Positions 1 through 5,740 of a stretch of 6,942 nt of DNA are shown one piece after another (positions within the stretch are counted from its first letter, which is position 1; the number at the start of each line of letters is the position of its first letter). The translations under genes were made by a program, and so were the position numbers. Under the pieces are notes generated by a model that was not told where the DNA came from, made no database searches, and saw only the letters and a list, made by a program, of their open reading frames with translations. The DNA is from an uncultured Isosphaeraceae bacterium (lineage in GTDB: Bacteria; Planctomycetota; Planctomycetia; Isosphaerales; Isosphaeraceae), in assembly GCA_937907405.1 (NCBI GenBank), contig CALCIC010000673.1, forward strand, positions 1 through 6,942. The letters are read 5' to 3'.

Positions 1-357
1 GGGGCGGTCGGGGACGACCCATCGCGCCAGTTGGAGCACGCCCAGCACCAGCAGTCCGCCGAGCATCGCCTGGCCGAGTTCGAGCATCAAAAGCGCGCGC
101 GGCTGCTCGACGCCTCCCGCCGCATAAGCCAGCGCGACGATCGCCGGATAGACGGGCGCCTGCTGCGACGTCGGCCCCTCGGCGCCGAGGAATTGCATCG
201 AGAACCCGCGCCCCTCCACGATCGAAGCGGCGATCTCGCCGTGCTCGAACGTCGATCTGGGTATGTGATGGCTCTGGAGGACCAGCACCGCCGCGCCCCG
301 CGCGAGGACCGCCGCGAAGACGAGCCCCGGCGCGATCCAGCGACTCCTTCCGCTCAT
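1..357 (-). CDS. GT39-like membrane glycosyltransferase, N-terminal part (runs off the window)
   Basis: The first 119 codons of a leftward gene that continues beyond base 1. The product starts MSGRSRWIAPGLVF, with a hydrophobic segment at about residues 8-27. A soluble loop follows, containing FEHGEIAASIVEGRGF and then GPTSQQAPVYPAIVAL, and a second hydrophobic stretch begins around residue 95. A short acidic loop with a GEIA..L.EGRGF pattern followed by P..Q.APVYP is typical of the first periplasmic loop of ArnT/PMT-like (GT39, GT-C fold) proteins, which move sugars from polyprenyl-phosphate carriers in the membrane. The family call comes from recalled pattern, and the rest of the protein is unseen. 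The ATG at 357 is supported by AAGGA on the minus strand (365-369) with 7-base spacing. Substrate cannot be stated. Confidence 0.72.
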   Translation of the reverse strand, partial: MSGRSRWIAPGLVFAAVLARGAAVLVLQSHHIPRSTFEHGEIAASIVEGRGFSMQFLGAEGPTSQQAPVYPAIVALAYAAGGVEQPRALLMLELGQAMLGGLLVLGVLQLARWVVPDRP

Positions 358-524
358 GGTCGATTCCTTCCCGACGTAACCACGTGACGATCCACCCAAT
401 AAGGGAAAGCCAATCGGCCGCGATCATGTCCGAGTTCGCGTCCGTGGTCAATGTGGAGTGGGTCGGTTAGGCTCGGGGGAATCCCGGAGATCGACGCGCC
501 CAGGCTTTTACTCGAAGTTCCACC
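358..524. other. Divergent intergenic region
   Basis: These 167 bases separate two divergent genes and must hold both promoters. On the leftward side the TTGACC/CATGAT pair is the best candidate. On the rightward side no convincing -35/-10 pair was seen, and no strong Shine-Dalgarno precedes the ATG at 525. A CACGTG hexamer at 381-386 is the only clear palindrome, but its arms do not extend. Confidence 0.6.
423..451 (-). promoter_or_regulatory. Candidate sigma70-type promoter for the GT39-like gene
   Basis: On the minus strand TTGACC (451-446) lies exactly 17 bases before CATGAT (428-423). They match the -35 and -10 consensus at 5/6 and 4/6. A start near 416 would give a leader of about 60 bases. 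This is a by-eye match and could be chance. Confidence 0.33.
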
Positions 525-1208
525 ATGAAGCGACTGGCTGAAGACCTCGAAATCCTCCACGGCTTTCCGCCCTATGGGTTCAACGTCTATGTGATGGGAG
601 GCGTCGTGGTCGATGCGGCGACCCGTCGCGGCGCGGGGCGGATTCTCAGGCAGTTGGCGGGGCGCGCGCTGACGGCCCATGCGTTGACGCACGCCCACCC
701 CGACCACCAGGGGGCTTCGCGGGCCATTTGCGAACGGTTCAATCTCCCGCTCTGGTGCGGCGAAGCCGACGCCGACGCCGCCGAGACCGAGGGCCTGATC
801 ATGGAGCGTATGCCTCCGCACTGGCTGAGCCGAACCGTGGGGCCGCGATGGGCCGGGCCGCCCCATCCGGTGGCGCGGCGGCTTCGCGAGGGAGACGAAG
901 TCGGAGGCTTCCAGGTCATCGAGACCCCCGGGCACACCATCGGCCACATCTCGTTCTGGCGCGAACGCGACCGCGTCCTCGTGCTCGGCGACGTCGTCGC
1001 CAACATGAACATCTACCTTGGCTATCCGACCTTGCGGGAGCCCGAGCGGATCTTCTCGATCGATCCCGATCGGAATCGTCGATCGGCCGAGCGGCTCGCG
1101 GCGCTTGAGCCGGAGCTGATCTGCTTCGGCCACGGTCCGCCGCTCCGCGATCCTCGGAAATTCGCCCGGTTCGTCGCCCGATTCCCTCGTTCCGAGCGGC
1201 TCGGTTGA
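525..1208 (+). CDS. Metallo-beta-lactamase-fold metal-dependent hydrolase
   Basis: A 227-residue protein of the MBL superfamily, close to the usual length of single-domain glyoxalase II/YcbL-like members. The metal ligands are all visible: THAHPDHQG gives His56, His58, Asp60 and His61; TPGHTIGH gives His137; LGD gives Asp156; FGHGPP gives His203. This is a complete two-metal (Zn/Fe) site. The protein has no signal peptide or membrane segment, so it is probably cytoplasmic. The family hydrolyses many ester, thioester and lactone substrates, and nothing here fixes which. An unusual insert, about residues 85-115 with MPPHWLSRTVGPRW, lies between the first and second ligand groups where the substrate loop usually sits. 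The start at 525 is the first ATG in frame and has no good ribosome site. It is transcribed alone; the next rightward gene has its own promoter candidate just after the stop. Confidence 0.9.
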   Translation: MKRLAEDLEILHGFPPYGFNVYVMGGVVVDAATRRGAGRILRQLAGRALTAHALTHAHPDHQGASRAICERFNLPLWCGEADADAAETEGLIMERMPPHWLSRTVGPRWAGPPHPVARRLREGDEVGGFQVIETPGHTIGHISFWRERDRVLVLGDVVANMNIYLGYPTLREPERIFSIDPDRNRRSAERLAALEPELICFGHGPPLRDPRKFARFVARFPRSERLG

Positions 1209-1214
1209 TCGGGT

Positions 1215-1248
1215 TTGCCCTTGCCCGCGGCGGCGGTTTCGCTAGAAT
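1215..1248 (+). promoter_or_regulatory. Candidate promoter for the phosphatase-phosphatase-thioesterase cluster
   Basis: TTGCCC occurs twice in tandem, at 1215-1220 and 1221-1226. The second copy lies 16 bases before TAGAAT (1243-1248), matching the -10 consensus at 5/6 and the -35 at 4/6. Transcription from about 1255 would leave a leader of about 80 bases before the GTG at 1335. The element starts right after the upstream stop at 1208, which fits an independent transcript. Confidence 0.45.
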
Positions 1249-1319
1249 CCCGGCGAATCGCGGGCCGGCGCCTCCGGTGTTTGGAGTCATTCCACGGGCC
1301 TGGACGTTCTCGACGGGTG

Positions 1320-1327
1320 AAGGAGGG
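1320..1327 (+). promoter_or_regulatory. Strong ribosome binding site fixing the GTG start at 1335
   Basis: AAGGAGGG lies 7 bases before GTG at 1335. It rules against the longer in-frame reading that begins at TTG 1215, whose 40 extra residues show no domain and would bury the membrane anchor. Confidence 0.85.
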
Positions 1328-1334
1328 AAGCTGC

Positions 1335-2117
1335 GTGACGCGTCGCCGTCTCATCCAACTCGGACTCGGCCTGGCTGGTGGTCTCGCCGTCGCCCTGGTC
1401 GTGGTTGCGAATCGCAATGAGTGGCTTGAAAAGCGCGTCATGGTGATTCAGCCGGGCCGATTGGTCCGGGGCGCCTGGCAGCGGCCGACGCCGCTTCGGC
1501 GGATCATCGACCGCGAGGGCATCAAGACGATCGTCACTCTGACCGCGATCAATTCCAGCGACCACAAGTACATCGATCAGAATCAGGTGGTTCGCGAACA
1601 GGGAATCGACTGGGTCGTGATCCCGATGCGCGGGTCGCGCGCCACGGTCGAGCAGATGGCGATCGCGGCGGACTTGCTGGGCGATCCCGATCGCCAGCCG
1701 GTGTTCTTCCACTGCGTCGCCGGCCATCACCGAACGAGCCTGGCCCACGCGGCTTACCTGATCCGCCACGAAGGCTACACGGCTGAAGAGGCGTGGAACG
1801 TGGTTTCGTCGTTCCCCTGGGCGCGGCCCGAGGCGGTCGTCGATCGTAACGACCGCTTTCTGATCGAGGAATTCGCGCGGGTGCAGGCGACGCTCGAACC
1901 CGGTCGCGAGGAATCCGGATTCTGGGAGGTTGGTAGTGGCAAGCACGCTCAGACGGCGAGCGCGACGCGTTCTGGCGGCGGTCGGACTGGCGGCGGCGAT
2001 TCCGGCGGCCTGGATCACCTGGAACCAGGCGCACGACAACTTCGGAGTAGTCCAGTCGGGCCGAATCTTCCGGTCGGCTCAAATGTCGGCGCCGAAGCTT
2101 GCGCGGACCCTTCGTGA
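1335..2117 (+). CDS. Membrane-anchored cysteine phosphatase (DSP/PTP-like), first of a tandem pair
   Basis: The GTG start gives 260 residues. The N-terminus reads TRRRLIQLGLG and continues into one hydrophobic segment, about residues 6-25. This resembles a twin-arginine signal or uncleaved anchor and would place the catalytic domain outside the cytoplasm. The domain begins with a GRLVRGAWQ motif (41-49) and a TIVTLTAI strand. It carries the cysteine-phosphatase P-loop HCVAGHHRTS, with nucleophile Cys127 and Arg133 (CX5R). Such enzymes remove phosphate from phosphotyrosine/serine, inositol phosphates or other phosphoesters; the substrate is unknown. The loop that usually carries the general-acid Asp reads IPMRGSRAT and lacks one. 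Recognisable sequence ends around residue 195. The last ~60 residues, rich in Gly, Ser and Thr, are read through the start of the next gene and look like out-of-frame sequence. The true end may therefore be shorter in relatives, or a stop may have been lost. Confidence 0.85.
   Translation: MTRRRLIQLGLGLAGGLAVALVVVANRNEWLEKRVMVIQPGRLVRGAWQRPTPLRRIIDREGIKTIVTLTAINSSDHKYIDQNQVVREQGIDWVVIPMRGSRATVEQMAIAADLLGDPDRQPVFFHCVAGHHRTSLAHAAYLIRHEGYTAEEAWNVVSSFPWARPEAVVDRNDRFLIEEFARVQATLEPGREESGFWEVGSGKHAQTASATRSGGGRTGGGDSGGLDHLEPGARQLRSSPVGPNLPVGSNVGAEACADPS
1924..1929 (+). promoter_or_regulatory. Ribosome binding site fixing the GTG start at 1936
   Basis: GGGAGG sits 6 bases before GTG 1936 and directly abuts the alternative TTG at 1930, which is too close to be used. 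The site lies inside the coding frame of the preceding phosphatase, so the second gene can be translated independently or by coupling. Confidence 0.7.
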
Positions 2118-2667
2118 GCTCAAGGTCCAGACCGTTCTGAACCTACGCGGCCCCAACCCCGACGTCGAATGGTATCGCGCCGAGCGCGACGCCACGATCG
2201 CCGCGGGGGCGACGCAGGTCGACGTAGCCCTGTCCTCGTGCGTCTGGATGTCGCGCGCCCAGCTTCACACGTTGATTCGGACCCTCGACTCAAGCCGCTA
2301 TCCGATTCTGATCCATTGCGCCTGGGGCTCGGAACGGACCGGGCTCGTCTCGGCCTTCGCCGAGTTGCTCCGCGACGGCTCGACGCTCGACGACGCGCGC
2401 CGTCAACTCACCTTGGCCTACTTGTACGTCCCGTTCGGAGACGGCAAGATCATGGCCGAGGCCCTCGACCAGTACGAGGCGTGGCTGCGAGCCGAACGGC
2501 GTCTGCACCGTCCCCAGAACTTTCGCGAATGGGCCGCCGAGGGCTACAAGCCCGGCGATCCCGATCGCGAGCGATGGGCCTGGGATCCGTACCCGCTGAT
2601 CGTCGTCACCCGGCCCGAGCCCGAACGGTCGGCCGCGTTTCCGAGCGACGCCGCCAAACGCCGTTGA
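1936..2667 (+). CDS. Membrane-anchored cysteine phosphatase (DSP/PTP-like), second of a tandem pair
   Basis: A 243-residue protein starting at GTG 1936. The N-terminus has an Arg-rich stretch (LRRRARRV) and one hydrophobic anchor, about residues 12-29, so the catalytic domain is predicted outside the cytoplasm. The domain shows GRIFRSAQMS (42-51), VQTVLNLRG (64-72), a conserved-looking EWYRAER (78-84), VDVALSS (95-101) and the P-loop IHCAWGSERTG, with Cys128 and Arg134 (CX5R). The general architecture matches the first phosphatase, but sequence identity is low, so the pair is an old duplication or two related families. This copy is closer to the standard HCxxGxxRTG form. After the P-loop comes a helical region and a polar tail containing FREWAAEGY. 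Its stop is 26 bases before the thioesterase start, so the genes are likely co-transcribed. Physiological substrate unknown. Confidence 0.88.
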   Translation: MASTLRRRARRVLAAVGLAAAIPAAWITWNQAHDNFGVVQSGRIFRSAQMSAPKLARTLRELKVQTVLNLRGPNPDVEWYRAERDATIAAGATQVDVALSSCVWMSRAQLHTLIRTLDSSRYPILIHCAWGSERTGLVSAFAELLRDGSTLDDARRQLTLAYLYVPFGDGKIMAEALDQYEAWLRAERRLHRPQNFREWAAEGYKPGDPDRERWAWDPYPLIVVTRPEPERSAAFPSDAAKRR

Positions 2668-2693
2668 TTTTCACGTCAGGAGTTGGAACCACG

Positions 2694-3080
2694 ATGAGCG
2701 ACGTCGTCAGTTGCGACACGTCGATCCGCGTCCGGTACGCGGAGACCGACCGCATGGGGCTATTGCACCACGCGACGTACTTCGTCTATTTCGAAATCGG
2801 CCGAACCGAGTTGCTTCGGCAGCGCGGAATCAGTTATCGCGAGGTCGAGGACGCCGGGCATTTCCTGGTCGTCATCGACATCGGCTGCAAGTTCAAGAAG
2901 CCGGCCCAGTACGACGACCTGCTGACTCTGCGGACCACGGTCGCACGCGTGACGCACGTCAAGATCGTCCACAATTACAAGCTGCTGCGCGGCGACGAAC
3001 TTCTCGCCGAGGGCCACTCGACCCTCGCCTGCGTCGATCGCGACGGAAAACCCCAGGGTTTGCCGGAGATCCTGAAGTAG
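2694..3080 (+). CDS. Acyl-CoA thioesterase, YbgC/FadM (4HBT) family
   Basis: A 128-residue single hotdog-fold protein of the 4-hydroxybenzoyl-CoA thioesterase family, at the usual length (about 130-140). The diagnostic N-terminal motif RYAETDRMGLLHHATYFVYFE (14-34) is present, with the catalytic-position Asp19 and the conserved Gly22, His26 and Tyr29. GRTELLRQRGISY follows, as in YbgC proteins. These cytoplasmic enzymes hydrolyse acyl-CoA thioesters. YbgC of enterobacteria belongs to the Tol-Pal locus and acts on short or acyl-carrier substrates, but no tol/pal genes are seen here. The ATG at 2694 has AGGAG at 2678-2682 (11-base spacing). The frame is open further upstream through the phosphatase gene, but that is shadow. 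It is the last gene of the rightward cluster. Confidence 0.93.
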   Translation: MSDVVSCDTSIRVRYAETDRMGLLHHATYFVYFEIGRTELLRQRGISYREVEDAGHFLVVIDIGCKFKKPAQYDDLLTLRTTVARVTHVKIVHNYKLLRGDELLAEGHSTLACVDRDGKPQGLPEILK

Positions 3081-3110
3081 GTTGCTTCGGTTCGGATCAG
3101 CGAAGCAGCC
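3080..3110 (+). terminator. Hairpin between convergent genes, probable shared terminator
   Basis: Bases 3080-3089 pair with 3101-3110 (GGTTGCTTCG with CGAAGCAGCC), giving a 10-base-pair stem with one G:U pair and an 11-base loop. The stem begins at the last base of the thioesterase stop codon and covers the final codons of the opposing gene. No T-run follows, so it is not a canonical intrinsic terminator. As read from the minus strand the G:U becomes a C/A mismatch, so it should work better for rightward transcripts. Confidence 0.5.
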
Positions 3111-5022
3111 GGATCAGCTCGGCGCGGAAGTCGTCGAGTTCCGACTTCGATTCGCCGAGGCCGGCGAGGTCGCGCGTCTGGTCCGGATCGGCCTCGACGT
3201 CGTAGAGTTCCTCGCGGCCGTCGCCGTTGCGGATGTAGACGCGGTTGCCGCGCGCGACCGCCTTCATCGGTCCGCGGAAGACCGGCGACCGTCCTTGATT
3301 GGGCGCGGTCTGAACCGGGCGATCGACCGAGGCGACCACCGAGTCGTCGGTCGCGGAGTCGGGATCGTCGTTCGACCAGCAGCGGGCGAGTGAACGGCCG
3401 GGAAAGGGGGCGCCGTCTTCCAGGCCCAGGACGTCGACGACCGTCGCCGGCAGGTCGCGCAGGCTGACCGTGTTCGTCACGGCGCGGCCGCCGTGCGCCG
3501 ACCGAGGAAGCAGCAAGATCAGCGGGACGTGAAGCTCCTGGTCGTACAGGCTGCTGGCGTGGCCATACAGCCCGTGCTCGCCGAAGTGCTCGCCGTGGTC
3601 GGCCGTAATGATGACGAGCGTGTCGTCGAGCTTGTCCCGCAGCGCGAGGCCGCCGAGCAGGCCGTCGATCTGCGAATCAAGATAGGCGAGGCAGTCGTCA
3701 TAGGCGTCGGAGACCAGACTCACCTGATCCGGCGTGAGGTTCGACTTGTCGAGGATGAACCACCGCTCGAACAACCTCAAGTCGTCGGCCGAATGGGTTT
3801 GAGCGCCGAACGGCGTATCGAACTCGGCCGGCGGCAGGTAGGGGTTGTGGGCGTCGAACAGGTTCAGGAAGGCGAAGAACGGCCGGTCGTCGGCCGTCTT
3901 GCGATCGATCCACGAGAGGAAATCGCGGCGAATCCGGCCGGCGCTTTTACGCAGGTGATCGTTGGGATGACCGTCCGACCGCCGGTCCTGGGGCGCCAGG
4001 AGAGGACAGAGGAAGCGCCGGCCGACGGTCGTCGTCCACAGGGCTCCGCTGGCCGAGACGTGGTGATCCTCGTAGCGGGCGAAACCCCGAGCCAGCCCGG
4101 TTTCGGCGCCGGCGTAGGTGGTGTTGGAGACGAAGCCGGCCGTGTCGTACCCGTGGTCCGCGAGGAATTCGGCGAGCGTTGGAAAGGCGTCGTCGAGCGG
4201 TTGGTTCATCCCCGCCGACAGCTCATGCCGCCATCGACCGGTCATCATGCTCGCGTGCGACGGCAGCGTCCAGGGGGCCGTCGACCGCGCCTGGCTGAAC
4301 GTCACGGCTCGGCTGGCCAGCTTCTCAAGCGCGGGGGTCGTCGGGCGATGATATCCGTAGAGACTCATCCGGTCGGCTCGCACGGTGTCGAGCACGATCA
4401 GAAGGACGTTGGGCGTCCTCGTTGAAGCGGCCGTCAACGGTGGAAGCCGCTTGACGGCCAACGACTCATGGAGGAGGAATCCGCCCAGGGAATGCCCGAC
4501 CAGACCCAGGGCGACGGCGGCCAGAGGCGCAAGGCTGAGGCGGACGACTCGAAGCAGCTCGTCGAGCCGGGACTCCAGCCAGATCGCCAGCCGGTATCCC
4601 AGGCCGCAGGCCAGCGCCAGGCAGGCCACGTCGTGGATCTTGCGGAATGAGAGGAAGAACGTCAGCGCGGCGAGCATGCAGAGTGGGAACAGCAACTGGC
4701 GGGGGGCCGTGCGGGGCTTGAAGGAGAGAGTCGCGGCGGCGCACCCGCCGACGATCAGAAACAGGCCGAGGTTCACCGTCGGCATGGTCCAGAGGATGTG
4801 TCGATTCATCCGAAACAGGCCGGGCGAAGAATCGAACAGCGGCTTCAGCCCAATCGCCAGGGCCAGTTCCGTCAATCCGGCGACGAACCCGAACCAAACG
4901 GAAACCACCACCAGGCGTCGAACAGTCAACAAGGCCGTCGCGGCGTGGGTCGTCTGGACCTCGCGGCGCGATCGGTTTCGCGGCGCGAGTGCGGGGGCCG
5001 AGGTGTTCATCGCGTGCATCAT
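3097..5022 (-). CDS. Membrane-anchored sulfatase-superfamily hydrolase or transferase with a threonine nucleophile position
   Basis: A 641-residue protein. About residues 35-184 hold five predicted membrane segments (about 37-57, 79-98, 109-125, 131-149, 164-184). An extracytoplasmic alkaline-phosphatase/sulfatase-fold domain follows from about residue 204. It opens with NVLLIVLDTVRAD (metal ligand Asp212). At the active-site nucleophile it reads APWTLPSHASMMTG, so the sulfatase C/S-x-P-x-R motif is replaced by Thr252-Leu-Pro-Ser-His256. The metal site closes with ITADHGEHFGEHG (Asp475, His476) and His488. ELYDVEADPDQTRDLA near the end is the usual sulfatase C-terminal signature. Without the Cys/Ser that becomes formylglycine, sulfatase activity is doubtful. 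Five membrane helices plus a Thr nucleophile recall LtaS/EptA-type phosphotransferases, though phosphodiesterase activity is also possible. Three in-frame ATGs (5022, 5019, 5010) compete; AAGG just upstream does not decide. Confidence 0.9.
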   Translation of the reverse strand: MMHAMNTSAPALAPRNRSRREVQTTHAATALLTVRRLVVVSVWFGFVAGLTELALAIGLKPLFDSSPGLFRMNRHILWTMPTVNLGLFLIVGGCAAATLSFKPRTAPRQLLFPLCMLAALTFFLSFRKIHDVACLALACGLGYRLAIWLESRLDELLRVVRLSLAPLAAVALGLVGHSLGGFLLHESLAVKRLPPLTAASTRTPNVLLIVLDTVRADRMSLYGYHRPTTPALEKLASRAVTFSQARSTAPWTLPSHASMMTGRWRHELSAGMNQPLDDAFPTLAEFLADHGYDTAGFVSNTTYAGAETGLARGFARYEDHHVSASGALWTTTVGRRFLCPLLAPQDRRSDGHPNDHLRKSAGRIRRDFLSWIDRKTADDRPFFAFLNLFDAHNPYLPPAEFDTPFGAQTHSADDLRLFERWFILDKSNLTPDQVSLVSDAYDDCLAYLDSQIDGLLGGLALRDKLDDTLVIITADHGEHFGEHGLYGHASSLYDQELHVPLILLLPRSAHGGRAVTNTVSLRDLPATVVDVLGLEDGAPFPGRSLARCWSNDDPDSATDDSVVASVDRPVQTAPNQGRSPVFRGPMKAVARGNRVYIRNGDGREELYDVEADPDQTRDLAGLGESKSELDDFRAELIRLLR

Positions 5023-5237
5023 CCTTGATTCGGGTTCCGAGCGAGTGCTGGACGCCGCGGGTTCCGCCTTCCGTGGCGGGTGGTTGTATTATGTTCAAAA
5101 CCGTCGGCGACGCCAGCCCTAACGGAGAGTCCCGAACGATCGGGCGGGGCCGAACCTCCTGGCGGTCGTCTCGATCGAGAATCCAACCCCGTTCCCGCGT
5201 CTCGGTTTCGCGCGTCGGCGCCTCGGCGACCGGCGAG
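5023..5237. other. Intergenic region upstream of the sulfatase-fold gene
   Basis: These 215 bases lie between two leftward genes. Apart from the promoter candidate they hold a small inverted repeat, CCCGA-ACGA-TCGGG (5131-5144), which is only a five-base-pair stem. No credible small gene was seen on either strand. Confidence 0.55.
5088..5116 (-). promoter_or_regulatory. Candidate promoter for the sulfatase-fold gene
   Basis: CATAAT on the minus strand (5093-5088) matches the -10 box at 5/6. It lies in an AT-rich patch (about 5084-5100) that stands out from the GC-rich surroundings. CTGGCG, 17 bases upstream (5116-5111), is only a weak -35 (3/6). Transcription would begin near 5081 and leave a leader of about 60 bases. 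Confidence 0.4.
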
Positions 5238-5699
5238 TCAGGATTCCTCGACGACCGCGCCGCCGAAGAACTGTTCGGCCTCGGCGACGATCGCCCGAAC
5301 GGCGGTTTCGGCCTGGAATTCGGTCAGGCCGATCAGTCGACGGGCCGTCTCGATCCGTTCGTGGTCGGCCTCCGAGAGAACCCGGTCGGCGACGACGACG
5401 CGGATCAACTGGGTGAACTCCTCGGCCAGCCGCGCGTCGATCCACCCGGTGTCGAGGCCGTACGCGCGGGCCTCGGTCATCAGTCCTTCCCATTCCTGCT
5501 TCGAGTCGGGGAGTTCCTCGAAGATCCGTCGCAGCTTCTTGCGCCACTGTTGGACGTCGTAGGGGGAGGCCGATTCAGCGTCGGACGACGGGACGGAGTC
5601 GAGGTTCCAGGCGTCTCGAACCCGCGCCCGGGCCTGCTCGCCGCTATCGTGACGCGTGTTGTTGGAAAGAAAGTCCCTGAGCGCTTCGAGGAATGCCAT
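5238..5699 (-). CDS. Small acidic helical protein, possibly TerB-like
   Basis: A 153-residue soluble protein with no signal peptide or membrane segment. The first ~55 residues are polar and low in recognisable structure (FLSNNTRHDSGEQARARVRD). Residues 48-153 look all-helical. The segment VVADRVLSEADHERI (about 101-115), followed by ARRLIGLTEFQAE, resembles the repeated helix-turn pattern of TerB-like domains (a D/G turn with acidic residues before a helix ending in a GL-x-x-E/A turn). TerB-like domains are found in tellurite-resistance and phage-defence-linked proteins and are thought to bind metal, but this match is weak and I do not assign a function. The ATG at 5699 is fixed by AAGGAGG on the minus strand (5713-5707) with 7-base spacing. 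It lies 41 bases after the serine hydrolase stop and is likely the second gene of that operon. Confidence 0.82.
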   Translation of the reverse strand: MAFLEALRDFLSNNTRHDSGEQARARVRDAWNLDSVPSSDAESASPYDVQQWRKKLRRIFEELPDSKQEWEGLMTEARAYGLDTGWIDARLAEEFTQLIRVVVADRVLSEADHERIETARRLIGLTEFQAETAVRAIVAEAEQFFGGAVVEES

Positions 5700-5706
5700 C
5701 GAGCCG

Positions 5707-5713
5707 CCTCCTT
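5707..5713 (-). promoter_or_regulatory. Near-perfect Shine-Dalgarno for the TerB-like gene
   Basis: AAGGAGG on the minus strand, 7 bases before the ATG at 5699, is the consensus site. It contrasts with the weak site of the upstream serine hydrolase gene and supports real translation of this small hypothetical protein. Confidence 0.85.
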
Positions 5714-5740
5714 CGGAGTGATCGTCGCTTATGGATTGAC

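Noticed and set aside
381..386. CACGTG palindrome as an operator between the divergent genes
   Set aside because: The flanking bases do not extend the symmetry and six bases alone are not significant.
354..1133. Leftward open frame opposite the MBL-fold gene
   Set aside because: The rightward frame carries the complete metal-binding motif set; the leftward product has no family features.
1215..1334. N-terminal extension of the first phosphatase from TTG 1215
   Set aside because: AAGGAGGG at 1320-1327 points to GTG 1335, the extension has no domain and would place the membrane anchor internally, and the promoter candidate lies inside it.
1864..2117. Programmed frameshift fusing the two phosphatases into one protein
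   Set aside because: A +1 shift in the overlap would join the frames, but no recognisable slippery site was seen and the second gene has its own anchor, ribosome site and start codon.
3493..4425. Long rightward open frame opposite the sulfatase-fold gene
   Set aside because: Its sequence is Arg/Val/Gly-rich without domains, as expected for the antisense of a GC-rich gene; the opposite strand has clear catalytic motifs.
5216..5232. Hairpin just after the TerB-like stop codon as a terminator
   Set aside because: Only six pairs with a bulge and no T-run; stems this weak arise by chance in sequence this rich in GC.
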